Notes: a model not told the origin generated them from the sequence alone. A stretch of 64,000 nt of DNA from Streptomyces caatingaensis (GCF_001187435.1 NZ_LFXA01000017.1:434001-498000); one strand, 5' to 3'. Shown: positions 8,358 through 16,715, numbered from the stretch's first letter. A program made the numbers and translations.

Positions 8358-9515
8358 TCACGCGGCGCAGGACTCCAGGGCCGCGGCCACGTCCGCCGGG
8401 GACGGCCGCCCGCGCATCTCCTCCGCGACCGCGCGGGCGGCCGCCCGCTCCGCGGCGCCGCCCCCGGTCAGCCGGGCGACCGCCTCCCGCAGGGCCGCGG
8501 CCCCCGCCGCGCCCCCGGCGAGCACGCCCGCGTCCAGCACCACGCCCGCGCCGCGCGCGGCCACCCGCGCCGCGTGCCCGGCGTGGTCCGGCAACTGGGG
8601 CACCAGCAGCAGCGGGACGCCGGCCCGCAGCGCGGTGAGGACGCTCGCCGCACCGCCGTGCCCGGCCAGCAGGTCGCACCCGGCCAGGACCTGGTCGAGG
8701 GGCGCGTCGACCAGGACCCGCACGCCGTCCGGCAGCGGACCGAGCAGCGGCCGCTGCGCCGCCGACACCGCCACGACGACGTCCGCGCCCGCCCCGGCCG
8801 CGGCGGCGGCCACCCGGCCGACGGGGAAGCGCTCCGGCGCGACCCGGGCGATGGTGTGCCCCCAGCTCACACAGACCCGCGGGCGGCCACGGGCCGGGGG
8901 AGGGACGTCCGGCCGCGGCGCGGGGGCGCCGAACGGCACGTACCGCAGCGGCAGCCGGCGGTGGGGCCCGGCCACCTGCACACCGGCCGGCACGGGATCG
9001 ACGGTGGCCGCCCCGTACGGGTCGAAGGCCTCTGCGCCGAGGCGGCGGGCCAGGGGCGCGAGCGCCTCGGCCAGGAGCGGGCCCGCGTCCGCCAGCAGGT
9101 CCGCCCCGTACAGGTGGCGCACGGCAGGCACCCCGGCCGCCGCGGCAGCCGGCGGGCCCGCCAGCGCCGTCGCGTCGTGGACCAGCAGGTCGGCCCGCCG
9201 GCCGCGGAGCAGGCGGGCCAGGTCACCGGCCATCGCCTCGGCGTGCGCGAGCAGCATGCGGACGGCGCGCGGCGGACCGCCGGGACGGGGGCCGCCGCCC
9301 GGTCCGGCCGGCAGCAGGTACTCCCGCACCATGGCCACGGAGTCGACGTCCGTGCCGACGGCCGCGGCCGGCAGCCCCGCGGCCACGACGTCGCCGACCA
9401 GCGCGGGCTGGCCGGCGAACACCACCTCGTGCCCCGCCGCCCGGCACGCCAGGGCGAGCGGCGCGAGCGCGTGCAGATGAGTCCGCCACGCCCACGCCGT
9501 GAACACCATCCGCAT
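8358..9515 (-). CDS. glycosyltransferase, GT-B/MGT type
   Basis: A 385-residue GT-B fold glycosyltransferase like those tailoring macrolides and aromatic polyketides. It begins MRMVFTAWAWRTHLHALAPL, the N-terminal acceptor domain with the usual His near residue 15, and ends with the nucleotide-sugar domain containing CDLLAGHGGAASVLTAL, the H-G-G-A-A donor-phosphate motif. It is a single-gene minus-strand unit: it converges with the methyltransferase (32 bp) and has its own SARP-type repeats 56 bp upstream. No deoxysugar biosynthesis genes occur in the window, so the sugar donor must be a housekeeping nucleotide sugar or be encoded elsewhere. Confidence 0.88.
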   Translation of the reverse strand: MRMVFTAWAWRTHLHALAPLALACRAAGHEVVFAGQPALVGDVVAAGLPAAAVGTDVDSVAMVREYLLPAGPGGGPRPGGPPRAVRMLLAHAEAMAGDLARLLRGRRADLLVHDATALAGPPAAAAAGVPAVRHLYGADLLADAGPLLAEALAPLARRLGAEAFDPYGAATVDPVPAGVQVAGPHRRLPLRYVPFGAPAPRPDVPPPARGRPRVCVSWGHTIARVAPERFPVGRVAAAAAGAGADVVVAVSAAQRPLLGPLPDGVRVLVDAPLDQVLAGCDLLAGHGGAASVLTALRAGVPLLLVPQLPDHAGHAARVAARGAGVVLDAGVLAGGAAGAAALREAVARLTGGGAAERAAARAVAEEMRGRPSPADVAAALESCAA

Positions 9516-9570
9516 CTCCGGTGGCCTCCTTCGCCGTTCCGCCCCCGCTCACGGCGACGGTGACAAGCCG

Positions 9571-9588
9571 CTCTCGAACCCGGCTCGA
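9571..9588 (-). promoter_or_regulatory. putative SARP binding site, two heptamers
   Basis: On the minus strand TCGAGCC and TCGAGAG (plus positions 9582-9588 and 9571-9577) are spaced by 4 bp, an 11-bp pitch. Both match TCGAGNN exactly. The site lies 56 bp upstream of the glycosyltransferase start at 9515, in the divergent gap to the SDR gene. Confidence 0.68.
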
Positions 9589-9639
9589 CTCCGCGCGAAG
9601 ACCATGGCCGGCCGACGCAGCCGACGCGAGGGAGACGCC

Positions 9640-10320
9640 ATGACACCGCGCACCGCACTGATCACCGGAGCCGGCCGGGGACTCGGGCTCGCCGTCGCCG
9701 CCGAACTCGCCCGCCGCGGCCTGCGGGTGGTCGTGACCGCCCGCGACGCCGCGTCCGCCGCCCGCGCCGCCGCCCGCACCGGCCCCGGCGTCCTCGCGCA
9801 CCCCCTGGACGTGACCGACCCGGACGCCGCGCGCGGGGCCGCGGAGCGACTGCCCGCCGTGGACGTCCTGGTGTGCAACGCCGGGGTCCTGCTCGACGCC
9901 GGCCACGACCCGCTGACCGTGCCCGACGGCCTCGTCGAGCGCACGGTCGCCGTCAACCTGCTCGGCGGGTGGCGGGTGGCCCGGGCGTTCGTCCCCGGGA
10001 TGGTGCGCCGCGGCTGGGGGCGCGTCGTGTTCGTCTCCAGCGCCACCGGATCGTTCCACCTCGGGCTGTGGTCCGGCGCGCCGGCGTACGCGCTGTCCAA
10101 GACCGCCGTCAACGGCCTGACCACCCTGCTCGCCGAACGGACCAGGGGCACCGGGGTGCTGGTCAACGCCGTCAACCCGGGCCGGGTGCGGACGCGGATG
10201 GCGCCCGCCGCCGAACGCACCGCCGAGGAGGCCGCGGTGGACGTCGCCGACGCGGCGACCCTCCCCGACGACGGCCCCACCGGGGCGTTCCTCGCCCGCG
10301 GCCGGCGCATCCCCTGGTGA
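9640..10320 (+). CDS. short-chain dehydrogenase/reductase
   Basis: A 226-residue classical SDR. The NAD(P) site TGAGRGLG lies at residues 9-16, the NAG motif follows the fourth strand (VLVCNAGVL), and the catalytic Ser (FVSSATG) and YxxxK (YALSK) are present. It is slightly short for the family because the C-terminus ends soon after the substrate loop (TLPDDGPTGAFLARGR). The ATG at 9640 has GAGGGAG just upstream; an in-frame ATG at 9604 is less well placed. It precedes the core polyketide operon by 100 bp, but the putative SARP site before 10422 suggests a separate promoter follows it. Likely role: reduction of a polyketide keto or quinone group. Confidence 0.85.
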   Translation: MTPRTALITGAGRGLGLAVAAELARRGLRVVVTARDAASAARAAARTGPGVLAHPLDVTDPDAARGAAERLPAVDVLVCNAGVLLDAGHDPLTVPDGLVERTVAVNLLGGWRVARAFVPGMVRRGWGRVVFVSSATGSFHLGLWSGAPAYALSKTAVNGLTTLLAERTRGTGVLVNAVNPGRVRTRMAPAAERTAEEAAVDVADAATLPDDGPTGAFLARGRRIPW

Positions 10321-10339
10321 CCGCCGCCACCAGCGGCCG

Positions 10340-10368
10340 TGGAGGCGGGGTCGAGCCGGCCTCCACCG
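10340..10368 (+). promoter_or_regulatory. putative SARP binding site before the polyketide core operon
   Basis: Plus-strand heptamers TGGAGGC (10340), TCGAGCC (10351) and TCCACCG (10362) fall on an exact 11-bp pitch. The middle one is a perfect TCGAGNN match, the outer two are degenerate. The site ends 53 bp before the GTG of the TcmI-type cyclase, the same placement as the other four sites of the cluster. Confidence 0.5.
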
Positions 10369-10421
10369 CCGGCCCCCAGCATGGGCGGGCCCGTTCGATC
10401 CCACGCGCCGAAGGAGAGACC

Positions 10422-10757
10422 GTGCACCGAACCCTGATCGTCGCGAAGCTCAGGACCGGGGACCCCGGGCGGATCGCGGAGGTCTTCGCCGAGTCCGACG
10501 CCACCGACCTGCCGCACATGGTCGGCGTCTCCCGGCGGACGCTGTTCACCTTCCACGACCTGTACTTCCACCTCGTCGAGGCGGACCAGGACATCGCCCC
10601 CGACCTCTACCGGGCCCGCAGCCACCCCCTCTACCGGGACATCAACACCAAGCTCGCGGACCTCGTGCTGCCCTACGACCCCGACTGGCGGGAGCCCAAG
10701 GACGCGATGGCGTCGCCCTTCTACACCTGGACGGCCGAGGAGGGCCGGGTGCGATGA
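10422..10757 (+). CDS. TcmI-type polyketide cyclase
   Basis: An 111-residue protein matching the small TcmI family of aromatic polyketide cyclases in length and features. It has the N-terminal strand HRTLIVAKLR, the IAEVFAESD helix start, SRRTLFTFHDLYFHLVE, and the family's C-terminal aromatic motif ending in FYTW. TcmI enzymes fold as ferredoxin-like dimers and close a late ring of the poly-beta-ketone intermediate. The start is a GTG at 10422 preceded by AAGGAGAG. The stop codon overlaps the next gene by ATGA, indicating translational coupling, and the gene appears to lead the core polyketide operon. Confidence 0.9.
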   Translation: MHRTLIVAKLRTGDPGRIAEVFAESDATDLPHMVGVSRRTLFTFHDLYFHLVEADQDIAPDLYRARSHPLYRDINTKLADLVLPYDPDWREPKDAMASPFYTWTAEEGRVR

Positions 10758-11200
10758 CCTCCGCCACCGGGGAAGGAGCGCGCGCGCCGAAGGTCAACGT
10801 CGCCGACGCGGCGCCCAACCGCCGCCGGGGCGGCGACATCAGGGTCACGCTGAGCCCCCGCACCGTCGGGGCCGCCTCCGGCTTCGGGGGCTTCCTGTAC
10901 CTGGAGCCCGGCGAGGCCGTGACCGAGCACTACCACCCCTACTCCGAGGAGTTCGTCCACGTCGTCGCCGGCGAGCTGGAGATGACGGTGGACGGCGAGC
11001 CGGTCCCGCTCGGGCCGGGCGACTCGCTGCTCGTCCCCACCGGCCTGCGCCACCGGCTGGTGAACACCGGCACCACGCGGGCCCGGGCCGTCTTCCACCT
11101 CTCCCCGCTGGCGCCCCGCCCCGAGCTCGGCCACGTCGACACCGAGCCGCCGCCCCGGCCCGGCCTGCCGGGCCCGGCCGTCGGAGGGGGCAGCCCATGA
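10754..11200 (+). CDS. cupin-fold polyketide cyclase (TcmJ/RemF type)
   Basis: A 148-residue single-domain cupin. The metal-binding motif is visible as TEHYHPYSEEF with three ligands (two His and one Glu) and a later His in GLRHRLVNTG. Cupins of this type (TcmJ, RemF) sit next to the ketosynthase in tetracenomycin and resistomycin clusters and help fold or cyclise the poly-beta-ketone chain. The N-terminus is basic (PKVNVADAAPNRRRGGD), as usual in this group. It overlaps the genes on both sides by ATGA, so cyclase, cupin and KS-alpha are translationally coupled. Confidence 0.88.
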   Translation: MTSATGEGARAPKVNVADAAPNRRRGGDIRVTLSPRTVGAASGFGGFLYLEPGEAVTEHYHPYSEEFVHVVAGELEMTVDGEPVPLGPGDSLLVPTGLRHRLVNTGTTRARAVFHLSPLAPRPELGHVDTEPPPRPGLPGPAVGGGSP

Positions 11201-12471
11201 GCAGGACGGCCGCCATCACCGGCATCGGCGTCGTGGCCCCCGGCGGCCTCGGCCGCGAGGCCTTCTGGGAGCTGCTCACCGAGGGCAGGACGGCCACCCG
11301 CCGCATCACCCTCTTCGACCCCGCCGCCTTCCGCTCGCGGATCGCGGCCGAGGTCGACTTCGACCCCCGGGCGGCCGGCCTCACCGCCCCGCAGATCCGG
11401 CGGATGGACCGGGCCGCCCAGTTCGCCGTGGTCGCCGCCCGCGAGGCGGTGGCCGACAGCGGCCTCGATCTCGCCGGCGCCGACCCGGAACGCCTCGCCG
11501 TGAGCATCGGCAGCGCCGTCGGCTGCACCACGGGCCTGGAGCAGGAGTACGCGGTGCTCGCCGACGAGGGCCGCCGCTGGCTCGTCGACCACACCCTGGG
11601 CGTGCCCCACCTGTACGGCTACATGGTGCCCAGCACCCTCGCCGTCGAGGTCGCCCGCGAGGTGGCCGCCGAGGGCCCGGTGGCGCTGGTCTCCACCGGG
11701 TGCACCTCCGGGCTGGACGCGGTCGGCCACGGCGCCGCGCTCATCGAGGAGGGCTCCGCCGACATCGTGATCGCCGGGGCGACGGAGGCCCCGCTGTCAC
11801 CGATCACCTCGGCCTGCTTCGACGCGATCCGCGCGACCTCGCCCAACAACGACGACGCGGAACACGCCTCCCGGCCCTTCGACGCCCGCCGCGACGGCTT
11901 CGTCCTCGGCGAGGGCGCCGCCGTCCTCGTCCTGGAGGAGACCGCGGCCGCCCGGCGGCGCGGCGCGCCCGGCTACGCGCACATCGTCGGCTTCGCCGGC
12001 CGCAGCAACGCCTTCCACATGACCGGACTCAAGCCCGACGGGCGGGAGATGGCCGAGGCCGTCCGCGTGGCGCTGGACCGGGCCCGGCTCGGCCCGGACG
12101 ACGTGGACTACGTCAACGCCCACGGCTCCGGCACCAAGCAGAACGACCGGCACGAGACGGCCGCGTTCAAACGCGCCCTGGGACGGCGCGCCCACGAGAT
12201 CCCGGTCAGCTCCATCAAGTCGATGATCGGCCACTCGCTGGGCGCCATCGGCTCGTTGGAGACCGCCGCCTGCGCGCTCGCCCTCGAACGGCAGGTCGTG
12301 CCGCCGACGGCGAACCTGCGCCACGCCGACCCCGAGTGCGACCTCGACTACGTCCCGCGCACCGCCCGCGAGCACGCCATGGACGTCGTGCTCACCGTGG
12401 GCAGCGGCTTCGGCGGCTTCCAGACGGCGATGCTGCTCGCCCGGCCCGGGGCGCGCGGAGGACGCGGATGA
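11197..12471 (+). CDS. type II PKS ketosynthase alpha
   Basis: A 424-residue condensing enzyme of the KAS II/KS-alpha family. The nucleophile is Cys169 in VSTGCTSG; the catalytic histidines are His309 (NAHGSGTKQND) and His346 (MIGHSLGAIG). With the CLF encoded next it forms the heterodimer that extends malonyl units on the ACP into the poly-beta-ketone chain. Length and motifs are complete. The ATG at 11197 overlaps the cupin stop, and the 3' end overlaps the CLF start (ATGA), the usual arrangement for KS-alpha/CLF/ACP sets. No priming KSIII or acyltransferase is nearby, which favours acetate priming through CLF decarboxylation. Confidence 0.97.
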   Translation: MSRTAAITGIGVVAPGGLGREAFWELLTEGRTATRRITLFDPAAFRSRIAAEVDFDPRAAGLTAPQIRRMDRAAQFAVVAAREAVADSGLDLAGADPERLAVSIGSAVGCTTGLEQEYAVLADEGRRWLVDHTLGVPHLYGYMVPSTLAVEVAREVAAEGPVALVSTGCTSGLDAVGHGAALIEEGSADIVIAGATEAPLSPITSACFDAIRATSPNNDDAEHASRPFDARRDGFVLGEGAAVLVLEETAAARRRGAPGYAHIVGFAGRSNAFHMTGLKPDGREMAEAVRVALDRARLGPDDVDYVNAHGSGTKQNDRHETAAFKRALGRRAHEIPVSSIKSMIGHSLGAIGSLETAACALALERQVVPPTANLRHADPECDLDYVPRTAREHAMDVVLTVGSGFGGFQTAMLLARPGARGGRG

Positions 12472-13772
12472 CCGCGCGAGAGGCGGCCGCCGGTCCCGTC
12501 GTGACCGGCATCGGCGTGTGCGCGCCCACGGGGATCGGCACGGAGGCGCACTGGCAGGCGGTGCTGGCGGGCAAGTCCGGGATCCGCCGGATCGACCGCT
12601 TCGACCCGACGCCGTACCCCGTCCGGTACGCCGGACAGGTGCCCGGCTTCTCGGCGAAGGAGCACCTGCCCGCCCGGCTGATCCCGCAGACCGACCACTG
12701 GACCCACCTCGGCCTGGCCGCCGCCGCGTCGGCCCTCGCCGACGCCGGCGTGGACCCGGCGGAGCTCCCCGAGTACGAGATGGCGGTGGTCACCGCCGGC
12801 TCCTCGGGCGGGACGGAGTTCGGGCAGCACGAGATGACGCGGCTCTACCGCAACGGCCCGTCCTGGGTGGGGGCCTACCAGTCGATCGCGTGGTTCTACG
12901 CCGCCACCACCGGCCAGATCTCCATCCGGCACGGCATGCGCGGACCGTGCGGCGTGCTGTGCTGCGAGCAGGCGGGCGGGCTCGACGTGCTCGGACAGGC
13001 CCGCAGGCTCGTCCGGCTCGGGGCCCGGCTGGTCGTCAGCGGCGGCACGGACGCCTCGCTGTGCCCCTACGGACTGGCCGCCCAGCTCACCGCCGGCGGG
13101 CTGTCCACCGTCGACGACCCGGCCCGCGCCTACCTGCCGTTCGACGCCGCGGCCTCCGGCCACCTGCCCGGCGAGGGCGGGGCCCTGCTGATCGTCGAGA
13201 GCGCCGCGGCCGCCCGCGACCGCGGCGCCGGGGAGGGCTACGGGACCGTCGCCGGCTACGCCGCCGGCTTCGACCCGCCGCCCGGCTCCCCCCGCCCGCC
13301 GGCGCTGCGCCGCACGATCGAACGGGCCCTGGCCGACGCCGGTCTCCAACCGGCCGACGTGGACGTGGTGTTCGCCGACGCCGCCGGACTGCCCGCGCGG
13401 GACCTGGCCGAGGCGCGGGCGCTCGCCGCCGTCTTCGGCCCCCGGGCGGTGCCCGTCACCGCGCCGAAGACGCTGACGGGCCGGCTCTACGGCGGCGGCG
13501 CGGCGCTCGACGTGGCGACCGCGCTGCTGGCCCTGCGGGACGGCGTCATCCCGCACACCGCCGGCCCCGAACGGCCGGCGCCGGGCTGCGAGATCGACCT
13601 GGTGACCGCCCGGCCCCGCGACGCCGACCTGCGGACGGCGCTCGTCGTGGCCCGGGGACACGGGGGGTTCAACGCGGCGCTCGTCCTGCGACGGCCCCGC
13701 TGGCACCGCGCGCCGGCCGGCAGCGTGCATCAGCACCGCGCACCAAGCGGAACACGAGGAGGAAGCGGATGA
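12468..13772 (+). CDS. type II PKS chain-length factor (KS-beta)
   Basis: A 434-residue homologue of the ketosynthase in which the active-site Cys is replaced: the equivalent stretch reads VLCCEQAGG, with Gln168 where KS-alpha has Cys169. This Gln is the hallmark of CLF subunits, which set chain length and decarboxylate malonyl-ACP to make the acetyl primer. The second catalytic His region is also altered (TLTGRLYGGG in place of a GHSLGA motif). The C-terminus is extended by about 25 polar residues beyond the last fold motif (GGFNAALVLRR), probably because the gene reads through to an ATGA overlap with the ACP gene. Chain length cannot be read reliably by eye. Confidence 0.96.
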   Translation: MTAREAAAGPVVTGIGVCAPTGIGTEAHWQAVLAGKSGIRRIDRFDPTPYPVRYAGQVPGFSAKEHLPARLIPQTDHWTHLGLAAAASALADAGVDPAELPEYEMAVVTAGSSGGTEFGQHEMTRLYRNGPSWVGAYQSIAWFYAATTGQISIRHGMRGPCGVLCCEQAGGLDVLGQARRLVRLGARLVVSGGTDASLCPYGLAAQLTAGGLSTVDDPARAYLPFDAAASGHLPGEGGALLIVESAAAARDRGAGEGYGTVAGYAAGFDPPPGSPRPPALRRTIERALADAGLQPADVDVVFADAAGLPARDLAEARALAAVFGPRAVPVTAPKTLTGRLYGGGAALDVATALLALRDGVIPHTAGPERPAPGCEIDLVTARPRDADLRTALVVARGHGGFNAALVLRRPRWHRAPAGSVHQHRAPSGTRGGSG

Positions 13773-14029
13773 ACGAGTTCACCCTGTCCGACCTGGAGGA
13801 GATCCTCTCGGCCGCCTCCGGCACCGACGAGCCGGTCGAGCTGGGCGGCGAGCGCGCCGACGCGCCGTTCGCCGAGCTGGGCCTCGACTCGCTGGCGATC
13901 CTGGAGCTCTGCGGCCGGCTGGAGCGGCGCTACGGGGTGTCCGTCGCCGACGACGCCGTCGCGGAGATGCCGACGCCGGCCGCGGCGGTCGCCTACGTCA
14001 ACGCCCTGCTCGCGAAGGCGAGGGCCTGA
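13769..14029 (+). CDS. type II PKS acyl carrier protein
   Basis: An 86-residue ACP. The phosphopantetheine attachment site is Ser41 in LGLDSLAIL, and the four-helix layout is typical (helix 1 TLSDLEEILSA, the acidic helix 2 after Ser41, a C-terminal helix with AAVAYVNALL). It carries the growing chain between KS-alpha/CLF and the cyclases. Its ATG overlaps the CLF stop, with AGGAGGAAG upstream. The next gene follows after a single base, so ACP and aromatase are almost certainly made from one transcript. No dedicated phosphopantetheinyl transferase or malonyl transferase is in the window; housekeeping enzymes usually serve. Confidence 0.97.
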   Translation: MNEFTLSDLEEILSAASGTDEPVELGGERADAPFAELGLDSLAILELCGRLERRYGVSVADDAVAEMPTPAAAVAYVNALLAKARA

Positions 14030-14030
14030 G

Positions 14031-14495
14031 ATGGCGGGCCACACGGACAACGCGATCGTCATCGACGCCCCGTACGAGCTGGTCTGGTCGATGACCAACG
14101 ACATCCCGTCCTGGCCGCGGCTGTTCAGCGAGTACTCCGAGGCGACCGTCCTGTCCGAGAAGGACGGCACCGTCGTCTTCCGGCTCGCGCTGCACCCGGA
14201 CGAGAAGGGCACCGTGTGGAGCTGGGTCTCCGCGCGGACCCCGGACGAGGCCACCGGCACGGTGCGGTCCCAGCGCGTGGAGACCGGGCCGTTCAAATAC
14301 ATGTGGATCTTCTGGGAGTACCTCCCCACCGAACGGGGCGTCCGGATGCGGTGGGTGCAGGACTTCGAGATGAAGCCGGAGGCACCGGTCGACGACGCGG
14401 CGATGCGGCAGCGGCTCGACCGCAACACCGCCGTGCAGATGCGCCTGATCAAGGAGAAGGTCGAGGCGGCGGCCCGGAGCGGGCGCCGTGCGTGA
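14031..14495 (+). CDS. polyketide aromatase/cyclase, SRPBCC fold
   Basis: A 154-residue monodomain aromatase/cyclase of the Bet v1-like (SRPBCC) fold, related to the N-terminal domain of TcmN and to WhiE-VI and ZhuI. Recognisable features are the opening AIVIDAPYELVWSMTNDIPSWPRL (quoted only as the family start region, residues 9-32), the WSWVSARTPD strand and the Arg/Trp-rich RMRWVQDFEMKP region. The long C-terminal helix closes the cavity in which the first ring is formed and dehydrated. Monodomain enzymes usually act on non-reduced chains with C9-C14 or C7-C12 first-ring folding, consistent with a pentangular or tetracenomycin-like product; that regiochemistry is inference. Confidence 0.93.
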   Translation: MAGHTDNAIVIDAPYELVWSMTNDIPSWPRLFSEYSEATVLSEKDGTVVFRLALHPDEKGTVWSWVSARTPDEATGTVRSQRVETGPFKYMWIFWEYLPTERGVRMRWVQDFEMKPEAPVDDAAMRQRLDRNTAVQMRLIKEKVEAAARSGRRA

Positions 14496-14949
14496 GGTGC
14501 TCGTCCCGCTCGTGGTGCTGGCCAACGGCCTCGCCGCCGGCGTCCTGGCCGGCACCCAGCTCGGCGGCTGGCCCCTGCTGCGCGGCCTGCCGCCCGACCG
14601 GTACGTCCACGCGCACGCGTTCTTCGCCACCCGCTACGACCCGTTCATGCCGGTGTGCCTGCTGGTGACGCTGCTGGGGGACGCGGTGCTCGGGGCGACC
14701 GGCCACGGACCCGCCGTCCGCGCGCTGTTCCTCGCCGCGGCGCTGCTGGCCCTCTGCACGGTCGCCGTCTCGCTCACGAAGAACGTCCCGGTCAACAAGT
14801 GGGTGCGCTCGCTCGACCCGGACCACCTGCCCGGCGACTTCGCCGAGCGCGACCCCCGCCGGCACTGGGGCCGGTGGAACCGCGTCAGGACGCTGCTGTC
14901 CGCGCACGCCCTGGTCGCCAACTGCGTCGCCGTCGGGCTGTCGTTGTGA
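14488..14949 (+). CDS. DUF1772/anthrone-oxygenase-like membrane protein
   Basis: A 153-residue integral membrane protein with about four hydrophobic segments, beginning VREVLVPLVVLANGLAAGVL. It belongs to the DUF1772 family, which includes fungal anthrone oxygenases and proteins recurring in bacterial aromatic polyketide clusters. Conserved features are the RYVHAHAFF segment and the loop NVPVNKWVRSLDPDHLP with R-x-H-W-x-R-W-N after it. The GTG at 14488 overlaps the aromatase by 8 bp. It is likely to be involved in oxidising the polycyclic anthrone to a quinone, though biochemical proof for bacterial members is thin. A paralogue lies at 22795-23241 in the same cluster. Confidence 0.82.
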   Translation: MREVLVPLVVLANGLAAGVLAGTQLGGWPLLRGLPPDRYVHAHAFFATRYDPFMPVCLLVTLLGDAVLGATGHGPAVRALFLAAALLALCTVAVSLTKNVPVNKWVRSLDPDHLPGDFAERDPRRHWGRWNRVRTLLSAHALVANCVAVGLSL

Positions 14950-14995
14950 GCGGGACGCACAGGAAACCGTCCGTTACGAAGAGAGGAAACCGCGG

Positions 14996-15748
14996 ATGAA
15001 CCTCGACCTGGAAGGCAGGAAGGCACTGGTGACCGGCGGCACGCGGGGCGTCGGCCGGGGCATCGTCCTCGCCCTCGCCCGCCACGGCGTCGACGTCGTC
15101 ACCTGCTACCGGCAGGACACCGAGGCCGCCGCCTCGCTCGAACGCGAACTCAAGGACACCGGCGGCCACCACCACGTCCTGCGCGCCGACCTGGCCGACC
15201 CGGGGCAGATCACCGGCCTCCTCGACGAGTGCCGCACACGCCTCGGCCGGCTCGACCTGATCGTCAACAACGCCGCCGTCATCAGCCACGTACCGTACGG
15301 CGAACTGCCGCCGGAGGACTGGCAGCGCACGCTCGCCACCAACCTCACCGCCGCCCACCTGGTCGTCCAGGGAGCGCTTCCGCTGCTGGGCGAGGGCGCT
15401 TCGGTGGTGAGCGTCAGCTCGAAGTCCGTCGAGGTCGGCATACCGCTGCGCGCGCACTACACCGCCACCAAGGCCGCCCTGCACGGGCTGAACCGCACGC
15501 TGGCCCGGGAGTTCGGCGGCCGGGGCGTCCGCTTCAACGTGCTCTCCCTCGGCATGATCCACACCGAGGCGGTCGACGCGCTCCCGGACGACCAGCGGCG
15601 CGCCATGGTCGAACGCTACGCCGGCAAGACGTCGCTGGGCCGGCTCGGCACCCCCGAGGAGGTCGCCGGCGCCGTGCTGTGGCTGGCCAGCGACCTGTCC
15701 CGCTACGTGACCGGCGCGGTCCTCCCCGTCGACGGGGGGATCTCGTGA
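14996..15748 (+). CDS. SDR-family polyketide ketoreductase
   Basis: A 250-residue FabG-like SDR. It carries the cofactor motif TGGTRGVG, the NNAA motif (LIVNNAAVIS), the catalytic Ser (VSVSSKS), YTATK (Tyr and Lys), and the C-terminal TGAVLPVDGG found in full-length SDRs. Sitting inside the core operon after the ACP and aromatase, it is the best candidate for the ketoreductase acting on the nascent or cyclised chain; pentangular clusters carry such an enzyme reducing a far keto group (BenL type, C-19). AGAGAGGAAA precedes the ATG. Its stop overlaps the next gene's GTG (GTGA). The 46-bp gap before it is too small for much control. Confidence 0.9.
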   Translation: MNLDLEGRKALVTGGTRGVGRGIVLALARHGVDVVTCYRQDTEAAASLERELKDTGGHHHVLRADLADPGQITGLLDECRTRLGRLDLIVNNAAVISHVPYGELPPEDWQRTLATNLTAAHLVVQGALPLLGEGASVVSVSSKSVEVGIPLRAHYTATKAALHGLNRTLAREFGGRGVRFNVLSLGMIHTEAVDALPDDQRRAMVERYAGKTSLGRLGTPEEVAGAVLWLASDLSRYVTGAVLPVDGGIS

Positions 15749-16098
15749 GCGGCGCGGCGGGCCCGTTCCGGGTCGTGCTCAGGATGCGGATCAAGGCGGG
15801 TCTGGAGGGCGAGTTCGAGCGCGTGTGGCGGGAGATCGGGGACGCGGTCACCTCGCACCCGGCCAACCTCGGCCAGTGGCTGGCGCACGGCGAGGACGGC
15901 GACTACTACATCGTCAGCGACTGGACGGACGAGACCGGCTTCCGCCGCTTCGAGACCAGCCGGCGTCACCTGAAACACCGTCAGGCGCTGCACCCGTACC
16001 GCTCGGCGGGCTCCATGACCACCATGCGCGTGGTCGCCCACCTGCCGGGCGCCGCCGGGGCCGGCCGTACGCACGAGCAGTGGGAGGCGGCGGGGTGA
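15745..16098 (+). CDS. ABM-family monooxygenase, first of a tandem pair
   Basis: A 117-residue protein of the antibiotic biosynthesis monooxygenase (ABM, dimeric alpha+beta barrel) family. The N-terminal strand FRVVLRMRIKAG, helix EFERVWREIGDAV and the strand-loop DYYIVSDWTDETGFRRFE with the family Trp are visible, followed by RHLKHRQALHPYR. ActVA-Orf6-type relatives oxidise phenolic rings to quinones using O2 without a metal or flavin. The GTG start is coupled to the ketoreductase stop. The C-terminal 20 residues (AAGAGRTHEQWEAAG) extend beyond the barrel. It may pair with the adjacent ABM protein. Confidence 0.85.
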   Translation: MSGAAGPFRVVLRMRIKAGLEGEFERVWREIGDAVTSHPANLGQWLAHGEDGDYYIVSDWTDETGFRRFETSRRHLKHRQALHPYRSAGSMTTMRVVAHLPGAAGAGRTHEQWEAAG

Positions 16099-16412
16099 GC
16101 GGCGGACTGCGGGTGATGCTCCACCACGTCACGGACGACGTCCCCGGCATCGAGTCGGCCTACCACGAGGCGAGTTCACGCCTCGCCGGCGTCCCCGGGC
16201 TGCTCGGCAACGAACTGCTGCGCTCGGTGCACGACCCCCGCGGATTCGTCGTGGTCAGCTCCTGGCGGGACGTCGCCGCCTTCCGCGCGTGGGAGCGGGG
16301 CGCCGCGCACCGGGACCAGACGGCACCGCTGCGCCCGTACCGGGACCTGTCCCTGGAGCGGCCGTTCGGCGTGTACCGCGTGACGGCCGCGTACCCGGCG
16401 GCCCGGGGGTAG
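16095..16412 (+). CDS. ABM-family monooxygenase, second of a tandem pair
   Basis: A 105-residue ABM-type barrel protein: strand LRVMLHHVTDD, helix IESAYHEASSRL, VPGLLGNELLRSVHDP, strand FVVVSSWRDVAAFRAWERG and the terminal strand FGVYRVTAAY. It is only distantly similar to its upstream neighbour, so an old divergence or separate recruitment is likely. The GTG at 16095 overlaps the previous stop. It is the last confident gene of the core operon. The likely role is quinone-forming oxidation or cyclisation; ABM-fold proteins in these clusters have been shown to do either. Confidence 0.82.
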   Translation: MSGGLRVMLHHVTDDVPGIESAYHEASSRLAGVPGLLGNELLRSVHDPRGFVVVSSWRDVAAFRAWERGAAHRDQTAPLRPYRDLSLERPFGVYRVTAAYPAARG

Positions 16413-16415
16413 GGG

Positions 16416-16715
16416 ATGTGCGCGCCGCGGACACCGGCGGGACGCCACCACGGCGGGCGGAGCCGTGCGTGGTGGCGGTCCGCCGCGCGGACGGTGCTGG
16501 TCGCGCTGGCCGCCGTCGGGACGAACCTGTCCGCCTGCCTGCCGCTCCCGCCGGAGGCGGCGGGCGGCGTCGGCCCCTGGTGGGACGGCCGTACGACCGG
16601 CCCGGACGGCCTCAGCCGGTGTTCTCCACCCACTCCAGACGGTCGTCCGCGGCGGCGAGGGCCGGCTGCAGCAGGTCGCCGGCGCCGTCCCCGTCGTGCC
16701 CGGCGAGCATCCTGA
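16416..16715 (+). CDS. possible small coupled protein, doubtful
   Basis: A candidate 99-residue gene begins at an ATG three bases after the second ABM stop, with GGGGGTAGGGG directly upstream. Third codon positions are mostly G or C as far as about 16611, where the frame enters the antisense of the SARP gene's 3' end and becomes Arg/Pro-rich. A hydrophobic stretch (TVLVALAAVGTNLSACLP) sits at residues 28-45. No family is recognised. It may be a real short membrane peptide whose natural end was lost, or a chance frame in the 199 bp between converging genes. Confidence 0.25.
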   Translation: MCAPRTPAGRHHGGRSRAWWRSAARTVLVALAAVGTNLSACLPLPPEAAGGVGPWWDGRTTGPDGLSRCSPPTPDGRPRRRGPAAAGRRRRPRRARRAS